DNA of 64,000 bases, from assembly GCA_041671045.1 (NCBI GenBank), contig JBAZCF010000001.1, positions 124,001 through 188,000 on the forward strand, in the 5' to 3' direction. The position numbers were made by a program, and so were the translations under genes. Under the pieces are notes generated by a model. It was not told the DNA's origin. It made no database searches and saw nothing but the letters and a program-made list of their open reading frames with translations. Positions within the stretch are counted from its first letter, which is position 1. Every line of letters starts with the position of its first letter. This DNA is from Parachlamydiales bacterium. GTDB taxonomy: Bacteria; Chlamydiota; Chlamydiia; Chlamydiales; JABDDJ01. Below, piece after piece: positions 44,864 through 53,169 of the stretch.

Positions 44864-46921
44864 TTACTCTTTATATTTGCGGAATAAATTAGCCACTTCT
44901 TTAAGTGTAATCGAATCATCATTAGAAATGAGCTTACAGAGAACAGTTCGTATTTCGGGGGGTAAAAGAAGAAACGCTGTATCTCGGTAAGCATCCGGAT
45001 GGGGTTTAACACAAACAGTGTAATTATTTTGGTGATTGAGGACCGTTTGAAAATACCGAGGAAGCTCAATCCCTGTAAGGCGAAAATATAATATTGCCCC
45101 CAATGCAAAATTGTCTGAGCCCTTTACTGCAATGTGATAAGCATAATTATCTTCTGCGAGTAAAGCAACAGTTGTTGCATTTATTGCTTTTTCAGAAATA
45201 TATGTTTCCGTGCCTTGGGAAAGGCCCGGTGGATTTTTATTCGCAAAAATAAAAGGATTTTTAATATAAGAATGTAGTTGTTGCGCGCTATATAAGTCGC
45301 AAAATACAGCTTTAGGTCTATCCGAGGAAGTATTCGTTATTAGTATGTTTTCAGGTTTGAGGTCGCTATGTGTAAAGGAAAGCTCATGCAGGATGGCTAA
45401 AGCAATAATTTCATATAAGCAAAGACCCATGATTTTTTTTTGACGTTTTTGCAGTATCTCTTTATGCAAAGAGATTTCATCTGCTCGCATCAAATATAGC
45501 TCTTTACCGGCGATAAATAATTTATTATTAACTGTCTCTAACTGGATTTTGTAATATTGTTTACGCATCAGATAGTCAGAATAGCTAAGTTTATCTTCTT
45601 CTAAATTTCTTTCCAATTCGGTTAATTGTTTTGCAATGCGCCGTGTAAATGTAAGGATGTCGTTGCTTAAAGTTGTGTAGTTTCGTGAAAATTTTTGGAT
45701 TTTATCGTTAAAATAAATGCATACCCCTCTGGAATCGGAATCGCATTTATCTGTGATCATCTGATGGGGTTCCAATACATACGTATGAGGATTCGATTGT
45801 ATTACAATGATTTTGGGGCCTTTAGGATCTTCAGAAAATGCTTCAGGGTATTCTTTTCTTAATTCGGCTTTATTTTCTTCCACCTTTGCGTGTATTTGTC
45901 GTGTTTTAGCCACCTCGTTAATGACGAATTGAGTTCCGATTTTATCACTTTTTAAAGCAATCCATTTACCTGTAGATAGTTTTATTCCGAAATGGACCTC
46001 GCTCCAACCACCCCGTTTGGGAGGGCTAGTCATGGCATAGATCTGAGTGGTAATTTTCAGGCCTTTACGTACGTTAACTGCGAAGAGATTTAGAGTAGGT
46101 GTCAGTTCATGAATCCAGATTTTCCTTTCAAAGGGGCATGTGGCCAGAGTATTCAGAGCTAAAACAGTCAATTCATCCATAGTTTTTGAACTTACGGGCA
46201 AAGACGTGTTATGTTTGAAAAAAATGATTTCGTTTTCTGATTTCTCACCGAATCGCTTGTATCGGCTTACATCATGTACTATTTTAGGAGTAACAGGTGA
46301 TAATGGGACAAATTTTTGCAAAAGCTGAACAATATGCGATGCTGTGAGGGAGTCGATATCAAAAAATATTTTATGGAACATCTCTTGGATATCAGGTGGA
46401 AGTAAGAGAAAAAAAGGGTCTTCAAAACTCTCTTTTTTTACAATAATACCTTTTTTAAACATCTTTCCGCAGGTCGTCGAGTTATAATCATATCTGACTC
46501 CGCAACCGGTTAGGTATCCAAAAAAAAAGATTCCAAGACAAAAGAGATCCTGTTTTTTTAAAGCTAAATTATAAGCGGATTCGTCTTCATTGACTAAAGC
46601 TATATTTAGCTTTTTAAGAAGGGCAAAGCTTGTCGTCATAAAGTTGGATGCGGGTAAAGGATCCCTTTCTTTATTAATTTTGAGGGGTAAATTGGAGTTG
46701 TGTAAAAGCTCAAGCCCCAAAGCTTCATTAAGGCAGTAGGGAAGGATTTGCAGTTGTTGTGTTTTAATTTCAGAAACGCTATCGATTGAAATAGGTAAGG
46801 ATGCAGTGTCAGGAGCAGCTTGCTCCACTAAGGATGTTTTTTTTATTTCATCCATTGCAAGATCTTTCTGAGTTATAAAAGAACCAGTAGACGAAGATGC
46901 AATACCTAAAATAGCTGACAT
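44864..46921 (-). CDS. Kinase-like protein with duplicated C-lobe segment
   Basis: 685 residues. The main kinase domain lies at about 300-685: Gly loop RGGWSEVHFG (303-311), Lys324 in IALKSD, a long charged helical insert (350-500), catalytic loop HSDLKPENI (518-526), CDL at 541-543 where DFG is expected, and a C-lobe to the end. Residues 95-205 are a second copy of the end of that C-lobe: EDESAYNLALKKQDLFCLG and FFLLLPPDIQEMF against EDNYAYHIAVKGSDNFALG and AFLLLPPEIRTVL at 590-660. So an upstream kinase has lost its catalytic part. A candidate effector; activity uncertain because of the missing DFG glycine. Confidence 0.72.
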   Translation of the reverse strand: MSAILGIASSSTGSFITQKDLAMDEIKKTSLVEQAAPDTASLPISIDSVSEIKTQQLQILPYCLNEALGLELLHNSNLPLKINKERDPLPASNFMTTSFALLKKLNIALVNEDESAYNLALKKQDLFCLGIFFFGYLTGCGVRYDYNSTTCGKMFKKGIIVKKESFEDPFFLLLPPDIQEMFHKIFFDIDSLTASHIVQLLQKFVPLSPVTPKIVHDVSRYKRFGEKSENEIIFFKHNTSLPVSSKTMDELTVLALNTLATCPFERKIWIHELTPTLNLFAVNVRKGLKITTQIYAMTSPPKRGGWSEVHFGIKLSTGKWIALKSDKIGTQFVINEVAKTRQIHAKVEENKAELRKEYPEAFSEDPKGPKIIVIQSNPHTYVLEPHQMITDKCDSDSRGVCIYFNDKIQKFSRNYTTLSNDILTFTRRIAKQLTELERNLEEDKLSYSDYLMRKQYYKIQLETVNNKLFIAGKELYLMRADEISLHKEILQKRQKKIMGLCLYEIIALAILHELSFTHSDLKPENILITNTSSDRPKAVFCDLYSAQQLHSYIKNPFIFANKNPPGLSQGTETYISEKAINATTVALLAEDNYAYHIAVKGSDNFALGAILYFRLTGIELPRYFQTVLNHQNNYTVCVKPHPDAYRDTAFLLLPPEIRTVLCKLISNDDSITLKEVANLFRKYKE

Positions 46922-47223
46922 AGAATAATCCTAAAAAGACGTCATTATAACATTTAGTAACGTTTGATATAAATTGTAATAAATTAATTGTCGCGCTTCT
47001 TATAAGAAGAACTATTATATCGTAAAATAAATCGCTATGTTACATCTTAAATAGATTATATTAACGATATTTTCATTAAAAAAGAGCTATCAAGAGCTAT
47101 TGTGAGCGGAAATGTCAGAGTATCTGACACTTAAAAAATCACCTTGATTTGACAAAGAAAGAAAGATAATGACATTCTTAAAAATGGATCGGTGAGTGTC
47201 TAAGATAGTCGGAGGAGAGATCT

Positions 47224-47592
47224 ATGAATATCGAAACTTCAGTCGCCATAGCAGTAATATTTTTCGTCTTACTTGCTATCACCTTCATTTATACCCTCAT
47301 TTTGTTGCAAAGGCTCCTAGTAAAAGTGGACCGTACCCTTTCTGAAACTGAAAGGAAATTGAGTTCTTTGGATCCCACCCTGCAAGCCATTACAGATGTT
47401 GGGGAGATGCTCGAGAAAAAAACCAAAAAAATCAAAAAAGATAGAGAGATAATAGAAGCATACGAAGAACTGGGGAAAAGTGACCGCAAAGTTGAAGCTA
47501 ATATTAATCGCAAAGAATCGTACACAGACGACTTAGTTGAATGGTTGATCGTTAGTATAAAATTAGGCGAAAGGTTTTTTAACCGGAGGTAA
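47224..47592 (+). CDS. DUF948-like membrane-anchored coiled-coil protein
   Basis: 122 residues. GGAGGAGAG precedes the ATG. One N-terminal span (VAIAVIFFVLLAITFIYTLILL), then an amphipathic coiled coil. DUF948 proteins are often next to YtxH genes, as here, and both are general-stress proteins in Firmicutes. First gene of a three-gene operon. The upstream gap (46922-47223) is AT-rich, divergent from the kinase-like gene, and has no gene. Confidence 0.7.
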   Translation: MNIETSVAIAVIFFVLLAITFIYTLILLQRLLVKVDRTLSETERKLSSLDPTLQAITDVGEMLEKKTKKIKKDREIIEAYEELGKSDRKVEANINRKESYTDDLVEWLIVSIKLGERFFNRR

Positions 47593-47595
47593 GTT

Positions 47596-48156
47596 ATGTA
47601 TCACGAAAGAAATAGCATTGGATTTCTGAAAGGGGCTCTACTTGGAGGATTAGCTGCCGGTATTACCGGTTTACTCTTGGCTCCAAGATCAGGTAGAGAA
47701 CTTCGTAATGGAATCGTTGATGGATATAATTCTGTCTCACAAAGTACAAGCGACTTTGCAGATGAGTTAAGAAAAAGAGGCCATCATTTATTCCACGGAC
47801 AAGAAGAAGAAACAAGCTCCAATTCTTCAATGCTTATAGGATTAGCCTGTGGTGGTATTCTTACTGCCATCGTAACCCTATTATTGGCTCCAGAATCTGG
47901 AAGCAAGCTTAGAGCTCGCTTAGGAAATCAATACTGCGATATCCGTGAAAAAGCGGAAGACTTCGTACATCAAGTAGGTGAAAAAGGTCACGATGCTGTA
48001 GAGCATCTAGAAGACTGGAAAGATACTTTATTAACAATAGTCAATAAACTCAATTCAAGTAGTGCTAAGAAAGGCAAATCTGAAGTTCTAGAACAAATAA
48101 TGGATTGGGCAGGTCTTGGCTTAAATGTTTTGCACCAGTTGCAAAAAAGGAGATAG
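47596..48156 (+). CDS. Tandem YtxH-domain protein
   Basis: 186 residues with two YtxH copies, each a Gly-rich span ending in LLLAP(R/E)SG: FLKGALLGGLAAGITGLLLAPRSG (about 11-34) and IGLACGGILTAIVTLLLAPESG (about 77-98), each followed by an amphipathic helix. YtxH proteins are membrane-linked stress proteins of unknown mechanism. The tandem arrangement is an internal duplication. Confidence 0.8.
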   Translation: MYHERNSIGFLKGALLGGLAAGITGLLLAPRSGRELRNGIVDGYNSVSQSTSDFADELRKRGHHLFHGQEEETSSNSSMLIGLACGGILTAIVTLLLAPESGSKLRARLGNQYCDIREKAEDFVHQVGEKGHDAVEHLEDWKDTLLTIVNKLNSSSAKKGKSEVLEQIMDWAGLGLNVLHQLQKRR

Positions 48157-48158
48157 CT

Positions 48159-48458
48159 ATGGCTATTGAAAATAAGGAATTTATTATAGGAGCACTCATA
48201 GGTAGTGGTATTGCCGCCGCTACCGTGCTGCTCTTTACACCGCGTTCAGGGGCTAAAGTCAGGGAATTCGTACAGGATTTAGTCGCAGGTGAAATAAATA
48301 AATCAAATAATGGTCATCGAAGCACAAGGTTTGCTGCCAATGGAAAAAAAGCACCTACTTCACATAGTAAAAGTGTTCATAAAAAACATCCTGTAAAGGA
48401 TGAACATCATGAAAAACACATTGCGAAAAAAGCCCCAAGACGAAAACCAGTAGCCTAA
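48159..48458 (+). CDS. YtxH-domain protein with Lys/His-rich tail
   Basis: About 99 residues from ATG 48159, which has AAGGAG and lies 2 bp after the previous stop; the longer frame start at 48105 is inside the previous gene. IGALIGSGIAAATVLLFTPRSGAKVREF is one YtxH unit; the tail is basic (KSVHKKHPVKDEHHEKHIAKK). Third gene of the operon, closed by a terminator. Confidence 0.75.
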   Translation: MAIENKEFIIGALIGSGIAAATVLLFTPRSGAKVREFVQDLVAGEINKSNNGHRSTRFAANGKKAPTSHSKSVHKKHPVKDEHHEKHIAKKAPRRKPVA

Positions 48459-48471
48459 TTTTCCTTTTAGG

Positions 48472-48496
48472 TTCTGCGGGCAAGAAGCCCGCAGAA
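48472..48496 (+). terminator. Terminator of the DUF948/YtxH operon
   Basis: TTCTGCGGGC (48472-48481) pairs with GCCCGCAGAA (48487-48496) around AAGAA; ends 38 bases after the last stop. Confidence 0.8.
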
Positions 48497-48625
48497 TATT
48501 TGCTTGTTACCGAAATTAGGAAGCACTCAAAAGGAAGAACATTTCACTCTTCGTATTCCAAGAAATCACTTTATTGTAATTCCATATTCCTGTTTTCTTA
48601 TGAAATGAATCAAAGGAGACAGCGC

Positions 48626-49423
48626 ATGAAAGTTCATTACTACATAATTTTCTTAGCATTATTTACATTCAATTTGAATGCCCAGGGTTATACTGTAGAA
48701 AAACAAGGTAATATTACCTCCATCAACAATAATGCGGATGTTGTATCCTACACAGGCAAGAAAAATGATCCTAACTATGTTGTTTCTTTGAAAACTAAAT
48801 ATAATGGTTTAAAAGATACAGCCAAAATCGATCAGCTCCTTAAACAACAAAATTACATCGAAGTTCTCAACCACCTTTGGACGGAGCCGGATGCAAATAA
48901 ACGCCGTCAGTGGTTAGAGGCAAGAGTGAATCAAGGCCATCCAATCTTGATGTTTGAACTGGGCGAAGAGTATTATGCACAAAATCCTACCATCCAGACC
49001 TTTGTCTTAAAAACAATGCCTTGGTTGATGTCAGGCACTCGCCGTACCTTGATAGATGCAGCTTGTACATCAGACCAGAGTGTAATGGCAGCGCCAGAGT
49101 TACTTTTAGTGACTTATCGCGATAGGGTCCTAAATGATTTGCTCGTGAAAAATTCACAAGAAGATCTGCAGAAATTTATCACTGAGAACTCGAAAGAATT
49201 TCAGAAGAACAACATTGCCATATTGAAACAAGTATTAACTCCCTTAGTAGGACCTAATGCCGACTCATTACCTTCGGCAAGCTGGGTTTATCCTCATGGA
49301 CTAGCAGCTTTCACTGGTTCTAAAAATACTATTCCCGCAACGCAATGTACTGAATTACGTAAAAAAGAGGCGCAACAATTTCTAGATCAAATTAGCAAGA
49401 TGGAAGAAACTCTAAAAAATTAA
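48626..49423 (+). CDS. Secreted helical protein of unknown function
   Basis: About 265 residues from ATG 48626 (AAAGGAG 8 bases ahead); upstream in-frame codons from 48500 lie across the terminator hairpin and are not likely used. Signal peptide MKVHYYIIFLALFTFNLNAQ. The mature part is mostly helical (DQLLKQQNYIEVLNHLWTEP; NQGHPILMFELGEEYYAQ looks like a Sel1/TPR-type pair) without known motifs. A hairpin (49435-49454) follows the stop. Confidence 0.6.
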   Translation: MKVHYYIIFLALFTFNLNAQGYTVEKQGNITSINNNADVVSYTGKKNDPNYVVSLKTKYNGLKDTAKIDQLLKQQNYIEVLNHLWTEPDANKRRQWLEARVNQGHPILMFELGEEYYAQNPTIQTFVLKTMPWLMSGTRRTLIDAACTSDQSVMAAPELLLVTYRDRVLNDLLVKNSQEDLQKFITENSKEFQKNNIAILKQVLTPLVGPNADSLPSASWVYPHGLAAFTGSKNTIPATQCTELRKKEAQQFLDQISKMEETLKN

Positions 49424-49434
49424 TCCTATTCCCT

Positions 49435-49454
49435 AGGGGGATATTTATCCCCCT
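49435..49454 (+). terminator. Hairpin after the secreted helical protein
   Basis: AGGGGGA (49435-49441) pairs with TCCCCCT (49448-49454), loop TATTTA, followed by T/A-rich bases. Confidence 0.65.
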
Positions 49455-49536
49455 TCTAATAATAATGGATCAGTTGGATAAAATATTGTTTATAGATTAC
49501 TATTTAGATAAAGATATTAATCTAAGGGAGGGGAAT

Positions 49537-49833
49537 ATGAGAGCTATCACACTTTTTGCCTTCGCGCTGTTATTATCAGTCATCCAGACACCTAACTTAC
49601 AAGCGTTAAGACAGATGGAACAAGGGCATTTTCAAAACCGTGAAAATAATAACTCAGGTAACTATAACTATAACAATAGTAATCAAAATAATGGGGCAGA
49701 TGAGGAAAGCAATAATGAAAAGATGAACTTTATCCCTATCTATAGTGAAGATGTAAATGGAGTAGAGACATTCTCCACTACGCCCTTTGAAAAGACCGAG
49801 GCTCCACAAAAGACAGCTCCTCCACAGAAGTGA
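49537..49833 (+). CDS. Small Asn-rich secreted protein
   Basis: About 98 residues from ATG 49537, which has a strong AGGGAGGGGA ahead; the frame is open from 49465 but those residues are not signal-like. Signal peptide MRAITLFAFALLLSVIQ, then Asn-rich repeats (ENNNSGNYNYNNSNQNN) and a Pro/Thr tail (TEAPQKTAPPQK). Similar in style to the two secreted proteins at 42.7-43.7 kb but without their VQP..NPxSA motif. Confidence 0.6.
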   Translation: MRAITLFAFALLLSVIQTPNLQALRQMEQGHFQNRENNNSGNYNYNNSNQNNGADEESNNEKMNFIPIYSEDVNGVETFSTTPFEKTEAPQKTAPPQK

Positions 49834-49902
49834 ATAGTTACTAATAAAAAACTAAATACTGCTTTTTTATTCTTTATATGCTAAAATTCAATAAATTTTA
49901 GT

Positions 49903-50181
49903 ATGTATATGCCATCTTTAATATCAGAAATATCTAGGATCATTATCGATCCAGTAAAAAACGTATTTGAAATCGCTGCAGAAGTAAAAGAAACAGCGAA
50001 GAGTAAGATAAGTAAACTCACTGCCCAGCGGTTAAGTAGGTTATTTGCAGAAATAAAGAACATTATTGAATTGGGTAAAATACCTTATCGAATGATCAGT
50101 AAGGATAATTTCTTTAAGCTGTCAGAAATTGATTATAAAGACGCCAACCCTCTCATCGATAGAATATTGTACATTAAATAA
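49903..50181 (+). CDS. Hypothetical protein, 92 residues
   Basis: A basic amphipathic-helix protein (IIIDPVKNVFEIAAEVKETAKSK), no signal. The start lacks a good ribosome-binding site. An ORF on the other strand overlaps it but looks like its shadow. Followed by a family-1-like repeat. Confidence 0.4.
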   Translation: MYMPSLISEISRIIIDPVKNVFEIAAEVKETAKSKISKLTAQRLSRLFAEIKNIIELGKIPYRMISKDNFFKLSEIDYKDANPLIDRILYIK

Positions 50182-50192
50182 GATAGAGGAAT

Positions 50193-50213
50193 ACCTTATC
50201 CTAGTATAGAAGT
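50193..50213. repeat. Degenerate family-1 repeat
   Basis: ACCTTATCCTAGTATAGAAG at a convergent gene junction, close to the reverse complement of 43723-43744. Confidence 0.4.
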
Positions 50214-50255
50214 CATCATATCATAATGTATGGATGCGCTCATTCCACATTGGAT

Positions 50256-50843
50256 CTACAGAGCTGCCCAGAAAAAGCTTTTGATCATGACGAATTCAAG
50301 CCATAAGGTGGGATTACTATCAAAGATTGAGATGTCGGATACATTGGCTAGGCGCATAAATTTGAAGCTGTTGCGTGGGTTCTGGGAAAGAATACGCTCT
50401 TTTACTAGGAAATAATCTTCATAGGAGTGTTTAGGAAAATATACATGCGTAAAGAAAAGTTTTTCCCCGGATAGACTGACATACTCATACTTAAAGCCTA
50501 AATAGTTATTGTACAGATAGAAAATACCAACAGGATTACCATCCGAGGTTTTAAAAAGCAGCACTCTACTATATTTTGAATCCTCAGACGGATAAACTTC
50601 AGCTATTAACTTAACATTTCCCTCAGAATCTTTTAAAAGCCTTTGATCATCTTTGTATTCAATATAACCTACTAAATACTCAGATTGGTCTTCAGATAAA
50701 TATTTGATTTTTGTTTGGAGACTACCCCATCCAGTGCCGACCCAGAAATTATTAACTGGAGTATCTATTGTGAGAGCGCCGGCATTTAAGTTATATGAGA
50801 AGAATAAGACTAATATTAAGAGGACGCGTGTAATGTAATGCAT
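50256..50843 (-). CDS. Secreted protein of unknown function
   Basis: 195 residues. Signal peptide MHYITRVLLILVLFFSYNLNAGA; the mature part is beta-rich (SLQTKIKYLSEDQSEYLVGYIEY, VYPSEDSKYSRVLLFKTSDG) and ends in aromatic residues (FFWAAL), which might suggest membrane or partner contact. No family recognised. Monocistronic on the minus strand. Confidence 0.55.
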   Translation of the reverse strand: MHYITRVLLILVLFFSYNLNAGALTIDTPVNNFWVGTGWGSLQTKIKYLSEDQSEYLVGYIEYKDDQRLLKDSEGNVKLIAEVYPSEDSKYSRVLLFKTSDGNPVGIFYLYNNYLGFKYEYVSLSGEKLFFTHVYFPKHSYEDYFLVKERILSQNPRNSFKFMRLANVSDISIFDSNPTLWLEFVMIKSFFWAAL

Positions 50844-50971
50844 GTTTCATATGCCGGAATTATTAAAATATATATAATTTTATTATAATTAGGTTAGTTT
50901 GTAAATGTAAATGTTATGTTTAGAGGCGATATATGCCTCTTCGACCTTTGCCGATGCTTGAAATAGGGAGA

Positions 50972-52420
50972 TTAGTTAAGAGGATTTAACATTTCTTGCA
51001 ATCGAGTATTTAATTCCTCCATCGTAGGCCTATTTTTAGGATTTTGAGTGAGAGCATCCTTGATAAGCATATCCATAGGATTATTTGGATCTAGGTCTGC
51101 TATAGGTTGTCTCATCTCTTGGAAAGCTTGATATAATATTTCTTCGGAAGGCACGTCATTTGCCTGATTCAATTCCACATTTTGTTGCCATTCAAGTCGT
51201 TCGCCGTGTGTGGTTTGGTAGCATAAAAGTCCAAAAGTCCACACATCATTTGGCTCGCGTATATCCAAAACATATTTAGAATACTGTTCGTACACTTTAT
51301 CTCTTTCATTTAATAATCCATTCAACTGTTCATTCAATTCGGGATTATCAGGATCATTATCGAGAGCCTCATTTAGCTCTTCTATTCCTCTTTCAATATT
51401 TTGATACTCAATAATTTTTAGGGATACTACCGCTTTCTCTGGTGAAAATGTGCGAACAGTACCTCCAGTATTATTTATGACTTCACCATCCCTCACCCTT
51501 TCAGTTTGGCCAAAATCAATTAACCGGGTACTCCATTGAGTAGGGGAGGATGGATCAAATTTAAACATCACATTGTCATCTTTAATATCATTGTGGATAA
51601 TTTTGTGAGAATGGAGATCAGCGAGAGTATGGGCAAGGTTTGCAAGATAAAAAACTTGATCTGTCATCGTATTTGATTTAATTGCATCTTTAAACGTTCC
51701 GCCTTCACAATAAGGCTGCATGATCACTAGCTGCCCCTCGCAACTTGCTATTCTAGTAGCGCCACAGCATCCTGCAATATCATTGATCAATGTCAGACCT
51801 GAAACTTCTCTATCAATATTCAGTGGATTAGTGTGTTCTGGTTTAAGGATTGTAACAGCCACTATGTCGTTTGTTTCTTGGATAGTTCCAACACTCATTG
51901 TTTTGTAATTTCCTTGAGTACCGGAATTGTTGTCTAAGACTGTAGTTTCATGGAACGTATTTCCATCACTATCTTTAAGAGTAAGAAAAATGCTGTGGAT
52001 TTTTTGATTCTTTTCCGTGGGATCCTGAGGCTTAATTTGATGATTTTCCAGAGAAGGGGATGGGGAAATATCATTATGAAAAGATAATTTCATTTCGACT
52101 ACGTGACGCGGATTGACATTAGGGAAAATGCTTTGGAGTTTATTAATTCTAGCTTCTTGCGGAGTTGTAACATGGGAAGATTTTGTAGGATGACTAAGAG
52201 TATTTACTCCCTGTGATTGACTCCAAAAACGTTTATATTCGTTTTGATCTTGGTTAACTGCTTCATTTTCACTATGTGGACTAACTGAGCTAGACCCTGG
52301 GGGTTTTGGGGTTGTTACTTCCCCGTAGGCATCCACATTTGATTTTTGTACAGGGGCAGTTGCAGGAACATGGAAGGATTCAAAATGAGGTGTAGCGCTT
52401 TGCCCGCCAATTGTACTCAT
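50972..52420 (-). CDS. Ser/Thr kinase-like protein lacking the VAIK lysine
   Basis: 482 residues. Residues 1-140 are a low-complexity Ser/Pro/Asn N-terminus, as in secreted effectors. The kinase domain follows: GTQGNYKTMSVG (168-179), VAVTILKPE with Thr190 where the ATP-binding Lys is expected, Glu205, HNDIKDDN with Asp278 and Asn283, DFG at 302-304, SPEKA as the APE region, and a charged insert (about 335-375) before DVWTFGLLCYQ. All catalytic residues except the Lys are present; the codon is ACA (Lys AAA differs by one base). Lys193 could substitute, or the protein may be a pseudokinase. Confidence 0.75.
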   Translation of the reverse strand: MSTIGGQSATPHFESFHVPATAPVQKSNVDAYGEVTTPKPPGSSSVSPHSENEAVNQDQNEYKRFWSQSQGVNTLSHPTKSSHVTTPQEARINKLQSIFPNVNPRHVVEMKLSFHNDISPSPSLENHQIKPQDPTEKNQKIHSIFLTLKDSDGNTFHETTVLDNNSGTQGNYKTMSVGTIQETNDIVAVTILKPEHTNPLNIDREVSGLTLINDIAGCCGATRIASCEGQLVIMQPYCEGGTFKDAIKSNTMTDQVFYLANLAHTLADLHSHKIIHNDIKDDNVMFKFDPSSPTQWSTRLIDFGQTERVRDGEVINNTGGTVRTFSPEKAVVSLKIIEYQNIERGIEELNEALDNDPDNPELNEQLNGLLNERDKVYEQYSKYVLDIREPNDVWTFGLLCYQTTHGERLEWQQNVELNQANDVPSEEILYQAFQEMRQPIADLDPNNPMDMLIKDALTQNPKNRPTMEELNTRLQEMLNPLN

Positions 52421-52667
52421 GCTAACCTTTTTAATAATTAATTAATGTATTATTAAAAAATTTACAAATAGCCTTATTATTAAAATAACACATATTAATA
52501 ATGATTAAAAATTATTATCTTACTGAACGTGATAAATCTAAATGTAAATATATGAAGCGCTGTGTCTTCAATAATCTGAAAAATTTTTATATAGACTAAC
52601 AGAGATTTACAACATCTTAATTTTAATGATTTAAAATTAAGTTGATAAATAAAAATGTGGAGTTTGT

Positions 52668-52958
52668 ATGTTAGTTACTGAACCACAATATTCCTATCCT
52701 TCAGAAAATGATCGTATTATTGAAGGTATTTCGAATGATTTGAATTCCGTAGAATATTCTATGTCTATTTCTTCTGTAATGTGGGGAGAAGAGGGCTTAA
52801 TTCGCTTTGGACATGCTGAACATGATATTAACACCTGGTCGTGGACTCTCTCTAGTTCATTGGATAAATTAAATTTAATGGAAAGTGAAAGTAGCTCTAA
52901 ATATGATTGTTTAAATAAAATTATCATACTTAGGGAAAAAATTTATTCGTTCCTATAA
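52668..52958 (+). CDS. Hypothetical protein, 96 residues
   Basis: GGAG lies 6 bases before the ATG, in support. Soluble, Ser/Asp/Glu rich, with no signal and no motif recognised. The upstream 247 bp (52421-52667) between it and the divergent kinase gene are extremely AT-rich. A hairpin follows (53063-53089). Confidence 0.5.
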   Translation: MLVTEPQYSYPSENDRIIEGISNDLNSVEYSMSISSVMWGEEGLIRFGHAEHDINTWSWTLSSSLDKLNLMESESSSKYDCLNKIIILREKIYSFL

Positions 52959-53062
52959 ATAGATAATAGTTATATAAATGGTTATACTTAAAAGGCTTTT
53001 ACTATCCCTACTTAGAGTTAAGTAGAAGAGCACTTTAGAGGCAAAACAATCTTTAGGATAGA

Positions 53063-53089
53063 GGGACTTGAAATTGAAAATCAAGTCCC
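53063..53089. terminator. Hairpin between convergent genes
   Basis: GGGACTTGA (53063-53071) pairs with TCAAGTCCC (53081-53089). Confidence 0.6.
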
Positions 53090-53169
53090 CGAAATATTTT
53101 CTATGCAAAACACTTAGTTAGCACGCTCCTATGGAATACGTGAACTAGAAGGGTGAATGTGCGTAAGGC

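Noticed and set aside
49881..50063. Minus-strand ORF of 60 codons opposite the 92-residue gene
   Set aside because: Same stretch, hydrophobic shadow of a charged helix gene; no ribosome-binding site and no support.
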